Assembly (NCBI GenBank): GCA_035551455.1
Contig: DASZMZ010000247.1
Span: 1 to 24,878 of the forward strand
Length of the DNA stretch: 24,878 nucleotides
From: Sulfopaludibacter sp035551455
GTDB taxonomy: Bacteria; Acidobacteriota; Terriglobia; Bryobacterales; Bryobacteraceae
Direction of reading: 5' to 3'
Position 1 is the stretch's first letter. Each line of letters starts with the position of its first letter. This document shows positions 14,444-20,986 of the stretch, piece after piece. The notes under the pieces were generated by a model, which saw nothing but the letters and a program-made list of their open reading frames with translations, did not search any database and was not told the origin of the DNA. Position numbers and translations under genes: made by a program.

Positions 14444-15385
14444 TTACTTCGCCGCTACGGCGGCATGTACCGGCGTCAGCCAGCCGTGCTGATCCGGCCT
14501 GCTCCCACCGATAATTCCAAAGAAATCGTTCTGCAGTTGTTCCGCCACAGGTCCGCGGCGTCCCTTGCCGATGGTGATGCGGTCGATGGAGCGGATAGGC
14601 GTAATCTCGGCCGCCGTACCCGAAAAGAAGACTTCGTCGGCAATGTACAGCATTTCGCGCGGAACGATCGTCTCCACCACCGGGATGCCTCGTTCGCGCG
14701 CCAGCGTGATCACGGCGTCGCGCGTGATTCCCGGTAGCACCGATGCCCCGAGCGGCGGAGTGTGGAGCTTGCCGTCGCGCACAATAAAGATGTTCTCGCC
14801 CGATCCTTCGCTCACATAGCCGGTAGTATCCAGCGCGATGCCTTCCACATAGCCGTTGGAGATGGCCTCCATCTTGATGAGCTGCGAATTCATGTAATTC
14901 GCGCCGGCCTTGGCCATAGCCGGGAGCGTGTTCGGCGCCAGGCGCGTCCAACTGCTCACGCACACATCCACGCCTTCGGCCAGAGCCTCTTCGCCCAGAT
15001 ACTTGCCCCAATTCCAGCAGGCGATATAGACTTCAATCGGATTCTTGAGAGCGTTCACGCCCACTTCGCCATAGCCGCGCATCACCATCGGCTTCAGATA
15101 GCAGGAATCCATGCCGTTGACCCGAACCAAATCGAGCATCGCGTCAGCCAGTTGATCGGCGGTGAAGCCGACGTTTTCCATGCGGTAGATCTTGGCCGAA
15201 TCGAGCAGCCGTCGAATGTGTTCGCGAATGCGGAATACCGCCGGACCGGCCGGTGTCGCATAACAGCGAATGCCTTCGAATACAGAGGTGCCATAGCTGA
15301 CAACGTGGGAAAGGACGTGGACGGTCGCATCTTCCCATTTAATGAAGCGGCCGTTATGCCAGATTTTTTCGGTGGGCGTCAACAT
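14444..15385 (-). CDS. ilvE: Branched-chain amino acid aminotransferase
   Basis: The 313-residue PLP enzyme (fold type IV) interconverts leucine, isoleucine and valine with their 2-oxo acids. Visible landmarks are SHVVSYGTSVFEGIR (26-40), phosphate-binding Arg59 in HIRRLL, YLKPMVMRGYG, the PLP lysine Lys159 in MAKAGANYMNSQ, and EGSGENIFIVRDG followed by PGITRDAV. Length fits the bacterial group I enzymes. The start lies 7 nt after the stop of the TIGR03437 gene. The ATG has no ribosome binding site but a perfect TATAAT ends 6 nt before it, so a leaderless transcript in addition to read-through is plausible. Confidence 0.96.
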   Translation of the reverse strand: MLTPTEKIWHNGRFIKWEDATVHVLSHVVSYGTSVFEGIRCYATPAGPAVFRIREHIRRLLDSAKIYRMENVGFTADQLADAMLDLVRVNGMDSCYLKPMVMRGYGEVGVNALKNPIEVYIACWNWGKYLGEEALAEGVDVCVSSWTRLAPNTLPAMAKAGANYMNSQLIKMEAISNGYVEGIALDTTGYVSEGSGENIFIVRDGKLHTPPLGASVLPGITRDAVITLARERGIPVVETIVPREMLYIADEVFFSGTAAEITPIRSIDRITIGKGRRGPVAEQLQNDFFGIIGGSRPDQHGWLTPVHAAVAAK

Positions 15386-15391
15386 GCGTCA

Positions 15392-15397
15392 ATTATA
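15392..15397 (-). promoter_or_regulatory. -10 box directly before ilvE
   Basis: A perfect TATAAT on the minus strand overlaps the TAA stop of the upstream gene and ends 6 nt before the ilvE ATG. Transcription from it would start at the ATG itself. No strong -35 is seen at 16-18 nt. Confidence 0.4.
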
Positions 15398-17012
15398 ACT
15401 TGACCGGCAGCAGGCCGAATACCGACAGCGTGTCCTGCCCGGCGTCGCACGAAAGCGAAACAGGAGTTACACGCAGGCCGGCCGGCACCTGAACCGAGAC
15501 CTGATAGACCCCCAACATTCCAGGCGCCAGGCCGGCGAAAAAGATATGCCCGTCGTTCGGCCCGCCGTCCCAGAACTGGCAGCGCAGGGGAGCGGTGACT
15601 ACCGCCGGGGGCACGGGACCCGGTGCGCCGGTGCCGACAGTGGGTGCCACCGCGCCGAGTCCGTTGAGATAAACCGCGATCACTTCGCCCGCGACCGCCG
15701 GACTTGTGGGCGTGATCAGGCCGCTGAAATCCTGATGGACGGCCAGGGTGGTGAAATCCGTCGTGAAACTTCCCGGCGCGAAGGGCACCACCGGGAGCGT
15801 GCCCGGCGGCGATTCGAGCGGCGAACTGCCCGATATCAGTTCGAACGTCGCCGCATCCTGTACCGGCGTTTCCCATGGCACCTGAAATGAAATCTGGTCC
15901 GCCGTGGATGCCTGCACGGGAGCATCCAGCCCACCGATCCGCACGCGCGCCGGCGACAGATGCTGTCCGGTGAACTGGTAGAGCGAGCCCGGCACGACGG
16001 GCGAGGTGGAACCGGTGATCCACGGCGTACGCGGAATCAACTCCGTGACCGCTGCCGAGGCCACGTCAATGCGCAAGAGCCGCCCGCCGTTTGTCGCGGC
16101 ATAGACGACTTTTCCGTCGCCGGAAAGCGCGATCTCCGTCATGCCGTCGGCTTCCTTGGTGAGTTGGCGCAGGGGCGACGCCATCCAGACTTGCGCATCG
16201 GCGCTGTTGACGAAGGCGATGACGCTGCCGTCGTCGCTGATGCTGGCCCAAGTGACCGGCGTTGTCGTGAGTGCGGTTTCCGTGCCGTCGTAGAGTGCCA
16301 GTCCGGTGGCGGTCTGATAGACCACGCGGCGTCCGTCGGCCGAAATGAGGACTTGCGGATCGTTGGGGTAGACCGCCGGCAATGGCGAAGCGCCCGGTAG
16401 CGTGCGCTCGCCGTCGGTCCGCCACAGGTGCAACTCACTCCCCACCACCACCGCGACGGTCCCATCATTCGCCACCTCGCGCGAACGTTGAGAAAAACTA
16501 TATTGATAAGGAACGGTGGTGGCCTGTGCCGTAGTAAGGTTCACCAGTTCCGTGGCTGGAACCAATCCGCCGAAGCCATCGCGACCGTAGAACAGGCCCC
16601 ATCGCCCATCCCGGCTCAGACTCACGAGGCCGTAGTCGACGAACAATTGCTTTCCGGTGCGGTCCAGAATGGTGCTCTGATACCGCTGCACCGCCAGGCA
16701 GCCGCTGCCGCCGTAGCAGGATCGGTAAGCGCTGATCCCTATTATCGAGCCGTCGCTCGATGGCTGCGCCGCGATCAGATCGTAGAAATTCTCCGTAGTG
16801 TGTCCGTTGGACATTCCGGTATCTCTCGATAGAAACTCGGTCAACTGCGTGTCGTATCGCAGAATTTTGTGGTTGAAAGGAGAGGCGGAACCGCGCAGAC
16901 GCAGCGGAGTCGAAAAGTATAGCGTGGCGCCATCGCCGGTTACGCCAAGTCCTGCAAACTGTCCCAGGGCCGCGCCGGCAAACGCCAGCAGAGAGATAAC
17001 GAAGCGAGTCAC
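15393..17012 (-). CDS. Secreted beta-propeller protein with TIGR03437 C-terminal domain
   Basis: The 539-residue product has a Sec signal (MTRFVISLLAFAGAALGQ). Residues about 20-330 contain repeated propeller-like blade motifs (LSRDGRWGLFYG, VANDGTVAVVVG, ISADGRRVVYQ, ISDDGSVIAFVN, LSGDGKVVYAAT), resembling TolB/WD40-like folds. From about 345 the pattern PGSLYQFTGQHLSPARVRIG, then ADQISFQVPWE and VIAVYLNGLGAV, matches the TIGR03437 domain expanded in Solibacter genomes. The role is probably surface or extracellular; no substrate is known. It starts with GTG and a weak ribosome binding site. It lies 33 nt after the flippase-like gene and 7 nt before ilvE, all on the same strand, though no functional link is obvious. 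Confidence 0.88.
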   Translation of the reverse strand: MTRFVISLLAFAGAALGQFAGLGVTGDGATLYFSTPLRLRGSASPFNHKILRYDTQLTEFLSRDTGMSNGHTTENFYDLIAAQPSSDGSIIGISAYRSCYGGSGCLAVQRYQSTILDRTGKQLFVDYGLVSLSRDGRWGLFYGRDGFGGLVPATELVNLTTAQATTVPYQYSFSQRSREVANDGTVAVVVGSELHLWRTDGERTLPGASPLPAVYPNDPQVLISADGRRVVYQTATGLALYDGTETALTTTPVTWASISDDGSVIAFVNSADAQVWMASPLRQLTKEADGMTEIALSGDGKVVYAATNGGRLLRIDVASAAVTELIPRTPWITGSTSPVVPGSLYQFTGQHLSPARVRIGGLDAPVQASTADQISFQVPWETPVQDAATFELISGSSPLESPPGTLPVVPFAPGSFTTDFTTLAVHQDFSGLITPTSPAVAGEVIAVYLNGLGAVAPTVGTGAPGPVPPAVVTAPLRCQFWDGGPNDGHIFFAGLAPGMLGVYQVSVQVPAGLRVTPVSLSCDAGQDTLSVFGLLPVKL

Positions 17013-17045
17013 GCTACTTCTAAGACCCGGCAGGCCGGCTTTCCA

Positions 17046-18071
17046 CTACAGCTGGGTGGTCCCGCCGCCTCGAATGCTGTGATGCGCGCGGTCGCGCAAC
17101 TCGCCGATATTCACGCCGGTGAGCGCCGTGGCGACTGCTCCGCCAATCAGCAGCGGCAGCGTCAGCACGCCCAGCATAATGATCGAAAACGACTTGGCTA
17201 CGTCCCGCTCCACATCGAACAGCACCAGCGCCGCCACACAGGCCACGTTCAGGACTCCCAAATTGCCCGGCGCCGCCGGAATAAACGTCGCCAGTCGAAT
17301 GATGGTGGAGATCGCCGCCGCCGCGAAGAACGAAAGATCCATATTGTCGGCGCGAATCAAGCCATAGACCGGGACCACCTGCAAGATCGCATAGAGCAGG
17401 CTGATGAGCGACGTCTTCAACAACGTTCGCCAGTTGCCCATCAGGTTCAGCCCTTCCACAACGTGGCGAAGCGTCGCGGTCCAGCGGTTCTGCTCCAGTT
17501 GCACCTGCTGATCCTGATGATGATGCAGAATCCAGAACAGCGCCGCCGTTCCCGCCACCAGCAGGCCTTCCAAAATGCGCAGCAGAATGGTGACATCCTC
17601 CGGCAGATTGACGAACGACGCCGTAATCAGGAGCGCCAGCAACATCCAGAATCCGTCGATCAGCCGCTCCACCGCAGCCGACGCGAAGCCCAGAGAGATG
17701 CGAAATCCATTCCAATGCGCCAGCAGGTAGCAGCGAATCACCTCGCCGATCTTCAGGGGCGCCACCTCATTGGCGAAGAGTCCGATGAAGATGGCTTGCA
17801 CGGTCCGCCAGAATCGGAGGCGGACCACCGGACTCAGCAGAGTATTCCAGCGCCACGCCTGGCAGAGGTACACACTCAACTCCGCCGCGGCCGCCAACGC
17901 CGCCCATTTCCAATCCAGCGTGCGCAGGTCATCCCGCAAGTTGCTGAAGGAGTATCGGCTCAGCACCCAGACCATGCAGACCGCGGAAATTCCATACGCC
18001 AAGGCCTGTGGCAGCCACGCGGGTGTCTTGCGAGGGCGCGGAATTGCGGCGGAAGCATCCATAGAAATCAT
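17046..18071 (-). CDS. Flippase-like (LPG synthase TM / UPF0104) membrane protein
   Basis: The 341-residue inner-membrane protein has about eight hydrophobic segments and the family landmarks: CQAWRWNTLL (RW near 73), GLFANEVAPLKIGEVIRCYL (about 97-116), AVERLIDGFWMLLAL, and FIPAAPGNLGVLN. This matches the transmembrane part of MprF/AglD-type proteins (TIGR00374), which move lipid-linked or lipid molecules across membranes. The cytoplasmic synthase domain of MprF is absent. A histidine/glutamine-rich stretch (HHHQDQQVQLEQ) lies mid-protein in a loop. A second ATG at 18062 would shorten it by three residues. It is first in a run with the TIGR03437 gene and ilvE. Confidence 0.85.
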   Translation of the reverse strand: MISMDASAAIPRPRKTPAWLPQALAYGISAVCMVWVLSRYSFSNLRDDLRTLDWKWAALAAAAELSVYLCQAWRWNTLLSPVVRLRFWRTVQAIFIGLFANEVAPLKIGEVIRCYLLAHWNGFRISLGFASAAVERLIDGFWMLLALLITASFVNLPEDVTILLRILEGLLVAGTAALFWILHHHQDQQVQLEQNRWTATLRHVVEGLNLMGNWRTLLKTSLISLLYAILQVVPVYGLIRADNMDLSFFAAAAISTIIRLATFIPAAPGNLGVLNVACVAALVLFDVERDVAKSFSIIMLGVLTLPLLIGGAVATALTGVNIGELRDRAHHSIRGGGTTQL

Positions 18072-18168
18072 TCAGCTTGTGTGCAGCCACACGACCGGCG
18101 GCGGCATGGTGCCATTGGTCACGCTCCTCACCCGTCCGCTCTGAATCTATTTTAGCGTGGGGACACTC

Positions 18169-18774
18169 ATGAAAAAAATAATATGGCTTGCCATGATCTC
18201 TTCGCTGGCTTTCGCGCAGCTTGACCAGAAGACCAGCAGGGAACTGATGACGCAGCGTCGAGGCCAGGTTCCGGTCCGTGGATCGAATCCGCTCACCTTG
18301 ACGGGCACAGTCTTCGACGCTTCCTGTAAGGATCGCTCCTCCCTCAATTTGGCCGTGCCTCCGGAGAGTCTCGCCGAGACGGTGCCGGCGCAACCGGCCG
18401 CCACCGCGGCGGGCGCGAAGACGAACGCGCCTGCCGGCGGTGTTTCGGTGGATGGCATAACAGTCAGCGCCAAGACTCTGGCAGCCGAGCGGAGTGATCC
18501 TCTTGAGCACCAGGTGCCAGACTTGCGGACGCGGCAGCAGGACCCAACTTGCGCCATCACAGGAGCCACCAGCCTCTACGCCATCGCTTTATCAGACGGA
18601 CGGATTCTGAATCTGGACGAGGGCGGCAATACCTTGGCAGGGGAATCCGTGCTCCAGAGCAGTCAGGGGAGGGCGATGCTGAACGGGACGGCTTACGGGT
18701 TCAAACCACGGGCCAAAGTGACGGGTCGCATACGCGGCGACCGCCTGTTCGTGGAGCAGCTTAGCTTTTTTTAG
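18169..18774 (+). CDS. Secreted hypothetical protein
   Basis: The 201-residue product has a clear Sec signal (MKKIIWLAMISSLAFAQ). The mature part starts with a charged helix, then NPLTLTGTVFDASCKDRSSL, an alanine-rich linker at about 77-95, and a C-terminal half with QDPTCAITGATSLYAIALSD and VTGRIRGDRLFVEQL. Two cysteines could form one disulfide. I recognise no catalytic motif; the C-terminus looks like a small beta domain. ATG 18169 is chosen over GTG 18157 because it begins the signal peptide and follows GGGGAC. It is divergent from the flippase-like gene, and its 3' end overlaps the convergent PEP-CTERM gene by 14 bp. Confidence 0.75.
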   Translation: MKKIIWLAMISSLAFAQLDQKTSRELMTQRRGQVPVRGSNPLTLTGTVFDASCKDRSSLNLAVPPESLAETVPAQPAATAAGAKTNAPAGGVSVDGITVSAKTLAAERSDPLEHQVPDLRTRQQDPTCAITGATSLYAIALSDGRILNLDEGGNTLAGESVLQSSQGRAMLNGTAYGFKPRAKVTGRIRGDRLFVEQLSFF

Positions 18775-18979
18775 AAAAGAACTTGATCCGAGAGATGCCC
18801 AAGAGGGCAGCGCCAATCAGCAGAAGGGTCGCAGGCGAAGGTTCAGGTACATCCAGCACGGAATCCAAACCCCCCGCCAGGAGGGGCGAAAGACTGAGCG
18901 TTCCGAACAATAATGTCAGCCGTAGCAGCAAAAGCGAAATTACCTCGACATCCATTGTAGGCGAGCAGGGTGCGGACAT
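18761..18979 (-). CDS. Very short PEP-CTERM protein
   Basis: The 72-residue product consists of a hydrophobic signal segment (about 13-36, ISLLLLRLTLLFGTLSLSPL then LAGG), about ten residues of spacer, then a textbook PEP-CTERM tail: VPEPSPATLLLIGAALLGIS (about 43-62) followed by the basic RIKFFSKKS end. PEP-CTERM tails are recognised by exosortase, which cuts at the PEP motif. Typical substrates carry 100-300 residues between signal and tail; here there are almost none. A second ATG at 18955 is possible; neither start has a ribosome binding site. It could be a genuine mini-substrate or the remnant of a longer gene that lost its middle. No exosortase gene is in the window. Confidence 0.6.
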   Translation of the reverse strand: MSAPCSPTMDVEVISLLLLRLTLLFGTLSLSPLLAGGLDSVLDVPEPSPATLLLIGAALLGISRIKFFSKKS

Positions 18980-19086
18980 AGTACCGTAGAAGGACTAGAA
19001 AGCATTTAGGTAGTTACAGTACTATCTTGCGGAAACGGCCTGAGACTGCCCTTAGGAAATGCTCCGTGGAACCGGAAGCGGGCCGA

Positions 19087-19095
19087 TGCTATAAT
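19087..19095 (+). promoter_or_regulatory. Extended -10 promoter for yceD-rpmF-plsX
   Basis: TGCTATAAT is a perfect extended -10 (TGnTATAAT), 36 nt before the yceD ATG. The region 17 nt upstream (TGGAAC) is a poor -35, as is usual for extended -10 promoters. It would give a leader of about 30 nt. Confidence 0.6.
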
Positions 19096-19131
19096 GTAGA
19101 GGTTTCTGCCCGAAAACCCAGATCTCCTATT

Positions 19132-19659
19132 ATGTTCCTTAGTGTCAAAGAGATGGAGCTGCACAAGATTCGTTTCGACGAGTCGCTGCAGCCGGGACAG
19201 ATTGATTTTTCGGGCGAAGAGATCGAGCAAAGTTCTCCCCTGAAAGCAGCCGGTGTCGCCGAGTTGCTCGCACATTCCGATGGAGAAGTGCGGATCCAGG
19301 GTCGCTATACGGTGGAAATGACAGCCAAATGCGACCGCTGTCTGGGAATTGCGCGCTTTCCTCTGGAGGCGGCCTACGATTTGTACTATCGGCCGGTCTC
19401 CGTGATTGCTAAAGAGGAAGAAGTCGGAATCGACGAAGGGGAAGCCGAGATTGGTTTCTATGAAGGCGGCGGCATGGAACTGGAGGACATCCTTCGGGAG
19501 CAAGTGCTGCTGGCTTTGCCGATGCAGAGAGTTTGTAGCGACCTCTGTAAGGGAATTTGCCCGACATGTGGCAAGAACCGGAATGAAGCCGGCTGCGAGT
19601 GCAAGGTCGATGACCGCGGCAATCGCTGGGCGGCACTCCGGGATTTGGAAATTCATTAA
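19132..19659 (+). CDS. yceD: YceD/DUF177 family protein
   Basis: The 175-residue product belongs to the DUF177 family encoded next to rpmF in most bacteria and linked to 23S rRNA/large-subunit maturation. Visible are the N-terminal strand ELHKIRFDESLQPGQIDF, the pair Cys67/Cys70 (CDRC), the acidic middle (KEEEVGIDEGEAEIG), ELEDILREQVLLALPMQRVC, and a cysteine cluster (Cys135, 139, 143, 146, 155, 157) likely to bind zinc. An alternative start at ATG 19153 would remove seven residues. It heads the conserved order yceD-rpmF-plsX, 50 nt before rpmF. Confidence 0.92.
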   Translation: MFLSVKEMELHKIRFDESLQPGQIDFSGEEIEQSSPLKAAGVAELLAHSDGEVRIQGRYTVEMTAKCDRCLGIARFPLEAAYDLYYRPVSVIAKEEEVGIDEGEAEIGFYEGGGMELEDILREQVLLALPMQRVCSDLCKGICPTCGKNRNEAGCECKVDDRGNRWAALRDLEIH

Positions 19660-19709
19660 GATTGAGTATTGCCCCGCGGTATGCGGACCAGATTTGCAGA
19701 GGTACAGAT

Positions 19710-19892
19710 ATGCCGAATCCGAAACGTAGACACTCCAAAGAGCGCACCAGCACTCGCCGTGCGCACGATGCCCTGAAGTCAGCCAGCCACTCGGAGTGCC
19801 CCAATTGCCACTCGCCGAAGATGCCCCATCGCGTGTGTCCACACTGCGGGCAGTATAAGGGCCGCGAAGTAGTCGAAGTCGCCGAGGAGTAA
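19710..19892 (+). CDS. rpmF: 50S ribosomal protein L32
   Basis: The 60-residue protein begins MPNPKRRHSKERTSTRRAHD, the conserved L32 N-terminus, and carries a zinc ribbon with CPNC (Cys30/33) and CPHC (Cys43/46), so it is the zinc-binding C+ form. The C-terminus GQYKGREVVEVAEE matches the family. AGAGG lies 8 nt upstream of the ATG. It sits 13 nt before plsX in the classic ribosome/fatty-acid gene cluster. Confidence 0.98.
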   Translation: MPNPKRRHSKERTSTRRAHDALKSASHSECPNCHSPKMPHRVCPHCGQYKGREVVEVAEE

Positions 19893-19905
19893 TCCCATCC
19901 CCAAC

Positions 19906-20907
19906 ATGCTGACCATTGCGTTGGATGCAATGGGCGGTGATCACGCCCCCAAGAGTGAAGTCGAGGGAGCGGTTCAGGCCGCCAGAAGTCTGGGTGTTAA
20001 AGTCATTCTGGTCGGCCGGCGTCCCATGGTCGAGCAGGAGCTCCAGAAGTACGAGGATTACCGGGAACTTCCCATTGAAATCGTACACGCCGAGCAGGTC
20101 ATCACGATGGATGACAGCACGGACGCGGTGCGCACCAAGAAGGACAGTTCCCTGAAAGTTGCCTCGCGGCTGGTCCGCGATGGCAGGGCGCAAGGGTTGG
20201 TTTCCGCCGGCAATACCGGGGCGGTCATGGCCACGGCCAAGATCGTTCAGGGTGTTGTACCCGGAGTGTCTCGTCCCGCTTTAGCCGCCGTCTTTCCTAC
20301 CGTCAAAGGCTCCCCGGTGGTCTTGGTGGATGTGGGCGCGAACGTCGATTGTTCCCCCCGTCAACTGGCCCAATTCGCCGTCATGGGCGAAATCTACTCG
20401 CGTATCATCCTGCGGCGTCCCAAGCCCCGCGTGGGCATCCTCTCCATCGGCGAGGAAGACCACAAGGGCAACGACCTGACGCGCGCCGCCAAGGATCTGA
20501 TCTCCGGCCTCAATCTGAATTTCCTGGGCAATGTGGAGGGTCGCGATCTTTTCGGCGGCAATGTGGACGTCATCGTTTGCGATGGGTTCATCGGCAATGT
20601 CGCTCTGAAGGTGAGCGAAGGCCTCGGCGATATGGTGAAGACGCTGCTGCGCGATTCGTTGGAATCCACCATCACCGGCAAGATCGGTTACGCCATTTCC
20701 CGCACCGCTTTCCAGGACTTCCAGAAGCGTCTGGATTATTCGGAATACGGCGGAGCGCCGCTCCTGGGCGTCCGTGGGGTCTGCATCATCAGTCATGGAC
20801 GCGCCAACGCGAATGCCATCCGCAACGCTATCCGCGTCGCGGCCGAGTTTTCCGATTGCAAGGTGAATCAGCAGATCGAAGAGGAACTCGTGGTCGGCGC
20901 GCACTAG
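19906..20907 (+). CDS. plsX: Phosphate acyltransferase PlsX
   Basis: The 333-residue enzyme makes acyl-phosphate from acyl-ACP, the first step of the PlsX/PlsY phospholipid route. Family blocks are IALDAMGGDHAP (4-15), VITMDDSTDAVRTKKDSSL, GLVSAGNTGAVMA, ALAAVFPT, VLVDVGANVDCSP, GILSIGEEDHKGN, NVEGRDLFGGNVDVIVCDGF, and YGGAPLLGVRG. Length and order are fully normal. It is co-transcribed with yceD and rpmF. The usual next gene, fabH, is not present; a DsbD gene follows instead after 79 nt. Confidence 0.97.
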   Translation: MLTIALDAMGGDHAPKSEVEGAVQAARSLGVKVILVGRRPMVEQELQKYEDYRELPIEIVHAEQVITMDDSTDAVRTKKDSSLKVASRLVRDGRAQGLVSAGNTGAVMATAKIVQGVVPGVSRPALAAVFPTVKGSPVVLVDVGANVDCSPRQLAQFAVMGEIYSRIILRRPKPRVGILSIGEEDHKGNDLTRAAKDLISGLNLNFLGNVEGRDLFGGNVDVIVCDGFIGNVALKVSEGLGDMVKTLLRDSLESTITGKIGYAISRTAFQDFQKRLDYSEYGGAPLLGVRGVCIISHGRANANAIRNAIRVAAEFSDCKVNQQIEEELVVGAH

Positions 20908-20986
20908 GCTGGAGTTTTTCAGAGAGATTTCAGGCAACGGCGCGCGACCTTGGCATGGCCGTGTGCGTCAATATGGGAGGAGGGTT

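Noticed and set aside
17079..18155. 358-codon plus-strand open frame rich in Arg, Gln and His
   Set aside because: Antisense to the flippase-like gene; its composition is typical of a reverse-strand shadow of a membrane protein.
19006..20193. 395-codon minus-strand open frame across yceD-rpmF
   Set aside because: Covers three conserved genes on the other strand and shows no domain.
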